Assembly (NCBI GenBank): GCA_964609155.1
Contig: CAZSRF010000008.1
Span: 1 to 62,597 of the forward strand
DNA: 62,597 nucleotides
Direction: 5' to 3'
From: JAGOUU01 sp964609155
Lineage (GTDB): Bacteria > Pseudomonadota > Gammaproteobacteria > JAGOUU01
Both the position numbers and the translations under genes were made by a program. This document shows, piece after piece, positions 55,243 to 62,597 of the stretch; the stretch's first letter is position 1; each line of letters opens with the position of its first letter. The notes under the pieces were generated by a model that worked only from the letters and a program-made list of their open reading frames with translations, was not told the origin of the DNA and made no database searches.

Positions 55243-56820
55243 CTAATGTTCTCTAGTAGCAGTAAATTTTATCTCCGGATATTTTTCACAGGCAAGTTGC
55301 AAATTCGCCCTAGACGGCGCAAGATAAGTTAAACTCTCACTACCATCCATCGCTAAGTAGTCGTTGAATCTTATTCTAAAATCAGATAATTTTTTTGCAT
55401 CATCGCACTCAATCCATCTTGCAGTTTGTACATTCACGGTCTCATAAATACACTCTACATTGTACTCATTTAACAGACGATGAGCCACTACATCAAACTG
55501 TAAAACTCCTACGGCACCTAATATGAGATCATTATTCCGTAGTGGTCGAAACACCTGAGTGGCACCTTCTTCAGATAGTTGCACCAATCCTTTTAAAAGT
55601 TGCTTTTGTTTTAGTGGATCTTTTACACGCACACGTTTAAATAACTCAGGAGCAAAATTAGGGATACCCAGAAATTGTAAGTTTTCACCCAGGGTAAAAG
55701 TATCACCTATTTTTATAGTTCCGTGATTATGCAACCCTAGTATATCACCAGCAAAAGCTCTATCTGCATGCTCTCGATTACCCGCCATAAATGTATGAGC
55801 ATTGCTAATTGTGATATCCCGATTCAATCTGACATGTTTAGCTTTAATACCTTTAGTATACTCACCGGACACAATACGCAAAAATGCAATACGATCTCGA
55901 TGCTGAGGATCCATATTTGCTTGTATCTTAAACACAAAACCTGAAAATTTTGCTTCTTCCGGTTTAACATCTCTTATAGAAGTTTTATAAACTTGTGGAC
56001 TTGGTGCATGCTCGGTAAAAAAATCTAATAACTCCCGAATACCAAAATTTTGTAAAGCAGATCCAAAAAACACTGGAGTTTGTTGTCCTTTTAAATATTT
56101 ATCTTTATCAAAACTATGGCTCGCTGCGCTTAACAGTAAAACATCTTCTCTTAAATTTTTAATATAATCTGGCAACGCTGTCTCAGCTTCTATACTCTCT
56201 ATTCCATGGATTATCTCTGTTTCTAAAACTTTATCACCTTTACCTGGCTTATATAAAATTATCTTGTCTTCTACAAGATTATAAATACCTTGAAAGGTTT
56301 TACCCATACTTATCGGCCACGTTATCGGCGCACATTGAATATTTAAAACTTGCTCAATCTCATCTAATAGTTCTATAGGCTCCCTAGTTTCACGGTCCAT
56401 TTTATTAATGAAAGACATAATGGGTGTATCGCGTAACCGACAAACTTCCATTAATTTAATAGTACGAGCCTCCACACCCTTAGCTGCATCTATAACCATT
56501 AATGTTGAATCTACAGCCGTAAGCGTCCTGTAAGTATCTTCTGAGAAATCTTCATGACCAGGAGTATCTAATAAATTTACAATTTTATTGTTGTAGTTAT
56601 ATTGCATAACTGAAGTAGTCACAGAAATCCCACGCTCTTGCTCTAAAGCCATCCAATCTGAAGTAGCATGTCTTGCAGCTTTACGTCCCTTTACTGTGCC
56701 TGCTAATGTAATCGCACCCCCGTACAGCAATAATTTTTCTGTAATTGTCGTTTTACCCGCATCAGGGTGAGAGATAATAGCAAATGTACGTCGCTGATTA
56801 ATTTCCGATAATAGAGTCAT
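55243..56820 (-). CDS. prfC: Peptide chain release factor 3
   Basis: GTPase that recycles RF1/RF2 from the ribosome after peptide release. The 525 residues show G1 SHPDAGKTTITEKL, the switch I region HATSDWMALEQERGISVT, G3 DTPGHEDFSEDTYR and G4 NKMDRE, then domains II and III including GVLQFDVVAHRL. Length is normal. Confidence 0.98.
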   Translation of the reverse strand: MTLLSEINQRRTFAIISHPDAGKTTITEKLLLYGGAITLAGTVKGRKAARHATSDWMALEQERGISVTTSVMQYNYNNKIVNLLDTPGHEDFSEDTYRTLTAVDSTLMVIDAAKGVEARTIKLMEVCRLRDTPIMSFINKMDRETREPIELLDEIEQVLNIQCAPITWPISMGKTFQGIYNLVEDKIILYKPGKGDKVLETEIIHGIESIEAETALPDYIKNLREDVLLLSAASHSFDKDKYLKGQQTPVFFGSALQNFGIRELLDFFTEHAPSPQVYKTSIRDVKPEEAKFSGFVFKIQANMDPQHRDRIAFLRIVSGEYTKGIKAKHVRLNRDITISNAHTFMAGNREHADRAFAGDILGLHNHGTIKIGDTFTLGENLQFLGIPNFAPELFKRVRVKDPLKQKQLLKGLVQLSEEGATQVFRPLRNNDLILGAVGVLQFDVVAHRLLNEYNVECIYETVNVQTARWIECDDAKKLSDFRIRFNDYLAMDGSESLTYLAPSRANLQLACEKYPEIKFTATREH

Positions 56821-56873
56821 AATGAGATATATTTAATATTTTAAGCTATTGTACAGATATAAATAAAGTTCTG

Positions 56874-57350
56874 CTACTTAAAAACAAGTTCTAAGTTTAT
56901 CCCATCTTCTTTTCCGCCGCCAACTGCTGGGTAATAATCTTTGCGAATGCCTAATTCTACAAAACCAAAATCTTTGTATAGATGACGAGCTGGCATATTG
57001 GTCACACGCACCTCCATAATAACTTTAACAGCCTGTTTTTGTCGCATCTGATCTAATAGAGAACTCAAAAACACTCTGCCTATGCCACGATGTTGATAAT
57101 CTGGATCAATAGCAATATTAAATAAATGTGCTTCTCCAGCAGCTAATCTATAAATGGCATGCCCTATAACTTTATTATTATGTTCAACTAACCAACAGCT
57201 GTACCCTACTAAAACACAATCAAAAATTAATTTTTCACTCCACGGGTGTGTATAGCTTCTACATTCAACTTGATAAACTTTAGGTACATCTACTATAGAA
57301 ACTGGCCTAATGACAATATTTCCCAAGTTTTTAATATTTACTGTTTTCAT
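56874..57350 (-). CDS. rimI: Ribosomal-protein-alanine N-acetyltransferase RimI
   Basis: GNAT enzyme that acetylates the N terminus of ribosomal protein S18. The 158 residues contain the acetyl-CoA loop DPDYQHRGIGRVFLSSLL, the VTNMPARHLYKDFGFVELGIRKDYY signature (in part) and the N-terminal ECRSYTHPWSE segment that distinguishes RimI within GNATs. It follows holD by five bases, the usual holD-rimI pair. Confidence 0.95.
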   Translation of the reverse strand: MKTVNIKNLGNIVIRPVSIVDVPKVYQVECRSYTHPWSEKLIFDCVLVGYSCWLVEHNNKVIGHAIYRLAAGEAHLFNIAIDPDYQHRGIGRVFLSSLLDQMRQKQAVKVIMEVRVTNMPARHLYKDFGFVELGIRKDYYPAVGGGKEDGINLELVFK

Positions 57351-57355
57351 ATCTT

Positions 57356-57745
57356 TTATTTACAAAAATCTTGCATATCTTGCCATAATTGCTTTTTAAG
57401 CTCTGGTTTGCTATCCAGCTTATATATATTTGGTGCTAATAGAACCTTATCACAGTTAAAACTTTTTTGTACAAAACTTAGTATTTTATCATATTTACAA
57501 GAAGTACTTATATAGTCCTGATAACTCATTGTTCTGTAAGTAATACTACTGTTGATTTTTTTAATACTATCTATAATTTTATTAACTAAGCACATTTGTT
57601 GTTGAGTTAAACTATCTTCAATTACTATCAGCATGTCGACACAAAGTTGCGAAACGCTACTCTCATAGTCACCTATATCAATATTTCTGGGTATAAAATT
57701 GACTATTTCTAATTCTTTTAAATACATATTATAGTTATTAAACAT
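57356..57745 (-). CDS. holD: Probable DNA polymerase III psi subunit (HolD)
   Basis: Psi bridges the clamp loader and chi. The 129 residues are weakly conserved but fit HolD: an N-terminal YLKELEIVNFIPRN segment like the E. coli LQQLGITQWSLRRP stretch, central alternating strands and helices, and a C-terminal KKQLWQDMQDF like the family's ALWQQIxxYE ending. The position directly before rimI matches many gammaproteobacteria. Starts at 57751 (GTG), 57745 (ATG) and 57727 (ATG) are all possible and none has a clear ribosome-binding site. Confidence 0.72.
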   Translation of the reverse strand: MFNNYNMYLKELEIVNFIPRNIDIGDYESSVSQLCVDMLIVIEDSLTQQQMCLVNKIIDSIKKINSSITYRTMSYQDYISTSCKYDKILSFVQKSFNCDKVLLAPNIYKLDSKPELKKQLWQDMQDFCK

Positions 57746-57859
57746 ATACACTATTATTATAATTTAAAATTATGGTTTGTACTTATATATTTTGCTAATA
57801 TAAGCAGTTAATTTATACCCTAAACTAGCTATGTAAGTATTCACCCGATCTTGAATTTT

Positions 57860-57900
57860 GTCATCCCAGTCAAGCGCAAAGCGCGCAGAACCGAGATGAC
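57860..57900. repeat. REP-like palindrome, second copy
   Basis: GTCATCCCAGTCAAGCGC and a closing GAGATGAC are inverted at the ends, with an inner GCGC-AAA-GCGC stem. The first 38 bases match the element at 36596 at about 32 positions. It lies in the divergent gap between holD and the kinase-like gene. Confidence 0.65.
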
Positions 57901-57976
57901 AATACTACGTGAACACATACCTAGCTATTAACATTAGCTACCCAGAATTACACTCAACTAATAGACTAGCATACTA

Positions 57977-58711
57977 ATGCAATTTTACAATCATCATTAT
58001 AAAGATCTCTTGTCTAAATACAATCTAGAATATTTTTTCTCTCTTAAGAATCCACCCTTGTCGAAAAAAAGCTTTTCAGATGTTATAAACCTAAACTTAG
58101 ATAACCACGATATTTTTATAAAAAGATATTATTCTTACGGTAAGAAACTTATCTATTATTTTAACCCTAAGTCCTATGCTGAGTACAAAAACTTAAATTA
58201 TTTTAGTAATCATGGCTTTAATACCCCAGAGATTATAGCTTATCTTAAGAAAAAAAATACATCTTGTATTATTACTAAAAAACTAGAAAACTCTTACAAT
58301 CTGTATGAATATTTTATCGCAAATTCGATTCGTGATAAAAAACACGCTATTAAGCACCCTGATTTTATTTATTTAATAAAATATGTAGAAACCCTAAAGA
58401 AGCTGCATGATGCTAATTTTGCTCACAGAGACTATAAATTGCGAAATGTTTTGTTATCTCAAGATAAAGAACTGTATTTAATTGATTGCCCTAATGGGAT
58501 AAATTTTAATGCTTTTCCCATGAATATTTTTAGCAAATGTTTTGCTCAAAAATTTATCCTCAGAGACTTGATCCTGGCTTATAAAAGCTTAAAAAATTTT
58601 TTAAATAATAAACAAATATTGTATTTATATAAATACCATTATTTAAAAACAAAAAAATTGACAATGCCTAATAAGAAAATTGCACTTAGAATTATTAAGC
58701 ATTACCTCTGA
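57977..58711 (+). CDS. WaaP/Kdo-kinase-like protein (lipopolysaccharide kinase family)
   Basis: The 244 residues show a small protein-kinase-like fold of the type that phosphorylates LPS core sugars. DIFIKRYY supplies the probable ATP-binding Lys49. YKNLNYFSNHGFNTPEIIAYL follows, and the catalytic loop is AHRDYKLRNVLL (His150, Asp152, Lys154, Asn157) with the metal-binding Asp170 in YLIDCPNG. The composition is extremely rich in Lys, Tyr, Asn and Ile, reflecting A/T-rich codons. It overlaps the lptG stop by ten bases tail-to-tail; the LPS-transport neighbours support an envelope role. The substrate is unknown. Confidence 0.8.
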   Translation: MQFYNHHYKDLLSKYNLEYFFSLKNPPLSKKSFSDVINLNLDNHDIFIKRYYSYGKKLIYYFNPKSYAEYKNLNYFSNHGFNTPEIIAYLKKKNTSCIITKKLENSYNLYEYFIANSIRDKKHAIKHPDFIYLIKYVETLKKLHDANFAHRDYKLRNVLLSQDKELYLIDCPNGINFNAFPMNIFSKCFAQKFILRDLILAYKSLKNFLNNKQILYLYKYHYLKTKKLTMPNKKIALRIIKHYL

Positions 58712-59775
58712 ACCATTTTTTTTACAGACATTGACACTAAAGCTAGTGTCATAAAGCTAAGAGCTGGCCCTAACGCTCCTAGTAAAACTGGCAACCCTAG
58801 AACCTGTGTTACAGAAGAAAACATTTTTTCTAATAAGAAATACGAAACACCTATAAGAATACTGAATACTAGACGTTTGCTTACTGCACTTGATCGCATT
58901 TCTGCAAACACAAATGGCACGGCAATAAAAACCATCACCATAACGGTAAGAGGCTGAAGAATTTTCTGCCAAAAGGCTAACTCATATTGCTCATAGTATA
59001 AATTATTTTCTTTACGGTAAATAATATAATTATATAATCCTGATAAAGATAAATCCTCTGGCAAAATCGTAACAACACGCAAGAACTCTGGTTTTAAAAA
59101 TTTATCCCACACAACTTCTGACTGTGTAGTGCTTACCACGCCGTTAGAGCTGATAACAGAGTCTTTAACATCATAAGCGTGCCATTTATTTTTAACATAC
59201 CTAGCTTGTTTTGCGAAAATAATATTTGTTAGCTCATCATTTTCTACTGTATATCTCGTTACGCCTTCTAGCTCTCCATCATAGAGGATTTTATCAATAT
59301 GCACAAAGTCATTTGCTATACGCAACCAAAAACCATGTTTACTGAGTATGGCTTCACCACCGCTTTTTGCTATTGCTTTTCTTATCTCTGCGGTTTGTTT
59401 ACCCCATGGTGCTACCCATTGAGCTATTGCCAAAACAGCAATCGACATGCAACAAGCTGTAATAACAGCTATTGTACATATTTTTAATAAACTATAACCA
59501 TTAGTGCGAATAACCACGATTTCATTATGATGATTAAGCATACTAATACCAACCACAGTCCCCACCAAACAAAGCACAGGAAAACTTAACACCATATGAG
59601 ATGGAGCACTTAAGATAGCATATTCAAATGCATTTAATGTAGAGAAGTTACCCTTGCCAACATCACCCTGTCCCACCATAAAAGAAACACAGATATCTAT
59701 CCCTACTACCATGATAATAATCACGAAGGTAGATAATAATAAATTTTTAATAATGTACTTGTTAATTATCTTCAT
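58702..59775 (-). CDS. lptG: LPS export permease LptG
   Basis: With LptF and the LptB ATPase, LptG extracts LPS from the inner membrane and pushes it onto the LptC-A-D bridge. The 357 residues have three helices at each end (about 12-32, 60-80, 97-118 and 265-350) flanking a periplasmic jellyroll domain. The start abuts the lptF stop with no gap. Confidence 0.94.
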   Translation of the reverse strand: MKIINKYIIKNLLLSTFVIIIMVVGIDICVSFMVGQGDVGKGNFSTLNAFEYAILSAPSHMVLSFPVLCLVGTVVGISMLNHHNEIVVIRTNGYSLLKICTIAVITACCMSIAVLAIAQWVAPWGKQTAEIRKAIAKSGGEAILSKHGFWLRIANDFVHIDKILYDGELEGVTRYTVENDELTNIIFAKQARYVKNKWHAYDVKDSVISSNGVVSTTQSEVVWDKFLKPEFLRVVTILPEDLSLSGLYNYIIYRKENNLYYEQYELAFWQKILQPLTVMVMVFIAVPFVFAEMRSSAVSKRLVFSILIGVSYFLLEKMFSSVTQVLGLPVLLGALGPALSFMTLALVSMSVKKMVQR

Positions 59776-60876
59776 TTATTTTTTAAATAGCATATAAAAA
59801 GCCGCAGCGGCTGTCGCTAAATGCAACCACCATGCGCCTATAGACATAGGAATTAATCCGCGTGCTAGCCAGTCTTCACTTGCTAGCATAATATTATAAT
59901 AAATCAGCACCAATACTATTGCAGGAACAGATTTCACAAATCTATTTTGTCTTGGAGATAGTTCACTAAATGCCAATGCCACTATTGCTAAAATTATAGG
60001 CGCTATAATTAAGTTTACTCTAGCTTGAAGCGCTGCTAAATCATGCAGACTCGTAGAAGACCATAGTGCATCTGTGCTTTTTGCACGGTTTCTCAGCTTT
60101 GATTTAATACTTTGTGGCGGTAATTCAAAATCGTAGGTATCAAATTTTATTCGATAAAAATTATTCTGCCCAGGGACACCTTGGTATTGATAACCATTTT
60201 TCAATCCAATAAATGTACTATTGCCGTATTCAGGTAACTTTTCTTCTCCCCCGCTCTTGCTAACAAAAATGTTCCATCTATTCTTCTCTTTATTTTTCGT
60301 ATTGCTTGTAACTTCAGCTTCAGAGTCAGGCATTACAGGTCGCTCTGCGACAAAAACATGACTAAAACTATTATTCTTAGGGTTAGCAGATTGGACATAA
60401 ACAACATATTTGCCACCAGCAATAGTCTGAAAATGGCCAGCCGCCAGCATGGTAACAGCATCTACGACTTGCGCTCTTTCCATTAAGATATCTCGATAAC
60501 GTAAAACAGTTGGGGCAAGCCAAAGATTAATGATAGTCGCAAATATGGTAACGCATAATAATGGAACAACCATTATTCTAAGCAAGCCCCATTTACTCAT
60601 ACCACTCATCTGTAAAATAACCATTTCTTGCTCAGAATATAAGCGAGTAAAAACTAGGTATGTAGCAACAAAAACGCCAATAGGTAAAAGCAATGCTAGA
60701 AAATATGGCATACTAAAAGCTACTATGTACAGCACTGCATTTTTAGCTAGCTCACCATGTACAGCCTTACCTAAAATTGTCGCAATTTGATTACTCATTG
60801 CTATAATAGTTAGGACAGCCGTGACAGTAATAATTGTGTAGCTTAACTCACGTCTTATGTATTTTAAAATTATCAA
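59776..60876 (-). CDS. lptF: LPS export permease LptF
   Basis: Partner of LptG in the LptB2FG transporter. The 366 residues show N-terminal RRELSYTIITVTAVLTIIAM with following helices, the RLYSEQEMVILQMSGMS coupling-helix segment, a periplasmic domain with a low-complexity Ser/Asn/Lys insertion (about 190-205), and a C-terminal helical bundle. It is transcribed divergently from pepA, as in many gammaproteobacteria. Confidence 0.94.
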   Translation of the reverse strand: MIILKYIRRELSYTIITVTAVLTIIAMSNQIATILGKAVHGELAKNAVLYIVAFSMPYFLALLLPIGVFVATYLVFTRLYSEQEMVILQMSGMSKWGLLRIMVVPLLCVTIFATIINLWLAPTVLRYRDILMERAQVVDAVTMLAAGHFQTIAGGKYVVYVQSANPKNNSFSHVFVAERPVMPDSEAEVTSNTKNKEKNRWNIFVSKSGGEEKLPEYGNSTFIGLKNGYQYQGVPGQNNFYRIKFDTYDFELPPQSIKSKLRNRAKSTDALWSSTSLHDLAALQARVNLIIAPIILAIVALAFSELSPRQNRFVKSVPAIVLVLIYYNIMLASEDWLARGLIPMSIGAWWLHLATAAAAFYMLFKK

Positions 60877-60981
60877 AATATACTCAGTTAATTTTTAACT
60901 TACAGATCTTTAGGGACTCAGGAATACTTGCTATATAATCTTTAATATACTTTCATTATTTTCTTAAATAAGGCCTTAATT

Positions 60982-62514
60982 ATGCAAATCAAAATAACAA
61001 AATATGATCTTAAACAATCTGCTGATTGCCTAATTTTACCAGTATCTACAGGTAAACAACAAGCTTTAATAACTACAGAGTTTAATAATCATTATAATAA
61101 AATTATAGACGAGTTATTAGCAAGCAAAGACTTAGCAGCTAAGTACGGTGAAGTTAAGTGGCTGTATAATGTCTCACCTAACATTAAAAGAGTCATGCTT
61201 ATTGGAATTGGAGAGTCAAGCAACTTAAGCTCTATAGAGTATATTAATTTACTCAATCTAGCCATGACAAATCTGAGTGATAAGACATTATCCATGGTTA
61301 TAAATGGCCTCATTGATATTAGCTTCCCGAAAGAATATTTAAGTTCAGAATATAAATCTTTGGACTGGAAAATAAGCCAAGCTATCATCTGTGCTGAAAG
61401 CTTGACTCAAGGTACCAAAACTTATTTTACTACTCCTATCCCTAAATTTAATATTAAACAATATCATCTTAGTTACTCTAATAATTATAGCCAAACTAAC
61501 TTTGACGATGATTATATTAAAAAATATCAGATTATAAGCCGTGCAATAAAAACAGTAAAAGATCTAGCCAATACACCGGCCAATATTTGCCACCCCGAAT
61601 ACTTAGAAAATCATGCTATTGAAGTTGCCAATAGATACCATAAAATTAAATGCAGCACTTTAAATCATAAAACTATGCGTGAAATGGGTATGGGCTCATT
61701 TTGTGCTGTAAGCCAAGGCAGCGGTAATAGTGGCCGAATGATCATTTTAGAATATAACCATGCAAATCCCGACACAAACAATCAGCCTTATATTTTAATA
61801 GGTAAAGGCATTACTTTTGACACTGGTGGTTACAGCTTAAAAACATCTGTACACATGGTCGGTATGAAATACGATATGTCTGGCGCAGCCAATATTATTG
61901 CCGTTATGCAGGCTATAGCTGAGCTTAATCTTAACATTCATGTAGTGGGTATATTAGCTTGTGCTGAAAATATGATAAGTAACACAGCCACAAGACCTGA
62001 TGATATCGTCACTACATTAAGTGGTAAAACAGTTGAAATAAATAATACTGATGCAGAAGGACGATTAGTCTTATGTGACACTATAACATACAGTGAACGC
62101 TATAAGCCAAAAGTTATTATTGATATAGCAACATTAACCGGTGCAGTAGTTGTAGCTCTTGGCTATCACTACACTGGGTTATACAGTAACGATCAACAAT
62201 TAACTCAAAGACTTTTATCAGCGTCGGAGTTATGTTTTGATCCTCTGTGGCCTATGCCTTTATGTCATGATTATAATAATCTTATGAAAAGCCCTATAGC
62301 GGATCTAAAAAACTCATCAGGTCTGCCTGTAGCTGGTAGTATTACTGCTGCATGTTTTTTATATAATTTTGTCCCTAAAGATTGTGCATGGGCACACTTA
62401 GATATCGCTGGTTCTGCTACTGTTAAGTCTGAACACAAAGAGTCTACTGGACGGCCTGTACAGTTATTGATTAATTATTTAATTGAGGAAGCTTGTAGTA
62501 CTTTTGAACCTTGA
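60982..62514 (+). CDS. pepA: Cytosol (leucyl) aminopeptidase PepA
   Basis: M17 metallo-aminopeptidase that removes N-terminal residues from peptides; in E. coli it also acts as a DNA-binding accessory factor. The 510 residues have an N-terminal Macro-like domain and a C-terminal catalytic domain. Metal and catalytic residues are in IGKGITFDTGGYSLK, MKYDMSGAANI and the signature NNTDAEGRLVL. AAGG lies eight bases before the ATG, and a TATAAT (60934-60939) lies in the 105-base gap shared with lptF. holC and valS, which usually follow pepA, are about 20 kb away here. Confidence 0.95.
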   Translation: MQIKITKYDLKQSADCLILPVSTGKQQALITTEFNNHYNKIIDELLASKDLAAKYGEVKWLYNVSPNIKRVMLIGIGESSNLSSIEYINLLNLAMTNLSDKTLSMVINGLIDISFPKEYLSSEYKSLDWKISQAIICAESLTQGTKTYFTTPIPKFNIKQYHLSYSNNYSQTNFDDDYIKKYQIISRAIKTVKDLANTPANICHPEYLENHAIEVANRYHKIKCSTLNHKTMREMGMGSFCAVSQGSGNSGRMIILEYNHANPDTNNQPYILIGKGITFDTGGYSLKTSVHMVGMKYDMSGAANIIAVMQAIAELNLNIHVVGILACAENMISNTATRPDDIVTTLSGKTVEINNTDAEGRLVLCDTITYSERYKPKVIIDIATLTGAVVVALGYHYTGLYSNDQQLTQRLLSASELCFDPLWPMPLCHDYNNLMKSPIADLKNSSGLPVAGSITAACFLYNFVPKDCAWAHLDIAGSATVKSEHKESTGRPVQLLINYLIEEACSTFEP

Positions 62515-62597
62515 TCGCTACCGTTAACAAAGCTAATGCAACGCGTAACCCTTCAGCCATAGTGAGTTTGTTTTCTTCCCCTTCAGGGGAAGTGGCG
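62471..62597 (-). other. open minus-strand frame at the window edge, possibly a repeat-derived fragment
   Basis: The frame is open for about 41 codons from the window edge to a TAA inside the 3' end of pepA, with ALALLTVAIKVQKYYKLP near its end. A perfect hairpin, CTTCCCC-TTCA-GGGGAAG, lies at its start. Overlap with pepA and the hairpin argue for repeat DNA rather than a gene, but a partial gene cut by the window cannot be excluded. Confidence 0.25.

Noticed and set aside
62550..62597. Perfect CTTCCCC/GGGGAAG hairpin considered as a pepA terminator
   Set aside because: No T-run follows on the plus strand; T-rich bases precede it instead. It looks like repeat DNA.

Overview
The window is chromosomal DNA of an A+T-rich gammaproteobacterium. 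Three conserved gammaproteobacterial blocks show this: fMet-tRNA/rimP/nusA/infB/rbfA/truB/rpsO/pnp; rlmE/ftsH/folP/glmM/tpiA/secG/tRNA-Leu/nuoA-N; and lptGF beside pepA, holC-valS and holD-rimI. The A/T bias, transposon debris, gene truncations (truB, a ydbH-like gene), single-Cys DsbA-like exported proteins and one giant eukaryote-flavoured multidomain protein suggest a host-associated, possibly intracellular relative of Legionellales-type bacteria. That placement is inference. No rRNA, CRISPR array, prophage or origin was seen.

Layout. (1) 1-9.2 kb: a 289-bp MITE-like element with terminal inverted repeats and a target duplication, then the translation/transcription operon on the minus strand. 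It starts from a good sigma70-type promoter just ahead of initiator tRNA, with an attenuator-like terminator between the tRNA and rimP. (2) 9.2-11.3 kb: a decayed coiled-coil gene fragment, a YceI-like exported protein and an unrecognised protein with a proline-rich tail. (3) 11.4-33.9 kb, minus strand: the complete 14-subunit NADH dehydrogenase I cluster behind tRNA-Leu(GAG), secG, tpiA, glmM, folP, ftsH, rlmE and two exported DsbA-like proteins that keep only one active-site Cys. Tight spacing suggests one or a few long transcripts. (4) 34.2-44.8 kb: an orphan TonB-like protein, mreBCD (rod shape), gatCAB (tRNA amidation), holC and valS.

(5) 44.8-51.6 kb: one 2,269-residue protein combining leucine-rich segments, a transglutaminase-like Cys-His-Asp core, two AAA+ ATPase modules split by an acidic repeat, and a basic/proline-rich tail. 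It is the most unusual object here and a candidate host-directed effector or a novel ATP-driven machine. A perfect 15-bp direct repeat sits in its upstream region. (6) 52-54 kb: a short DksA/TraR-like zinc-finger protein, a small exported Cys-rich (PAN/apple-like) protein and a 457-bp inverted-repeat structure enclosing an IS5-type transposase remnant. (7) 53.5-62.5 kb: a ydbL-ynbE-ydbH-like lipid-transport set with a much shortened YdbH, prfC, rimI, holD, a WaaP/Kdo-kinase-like protein, lptG-lptF and a divergent pepA. Here pepA lies far from holC-valS, which usually follow it.

The genes as a whole serve translation and RNA decay, respiration, envelope building (GlmM, MreBCD, LptFG, FtsH, SecG, YdbH set) and aminoacyl-tRNA supply. 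The lineage-specific material sits in the gaps between these blocks.
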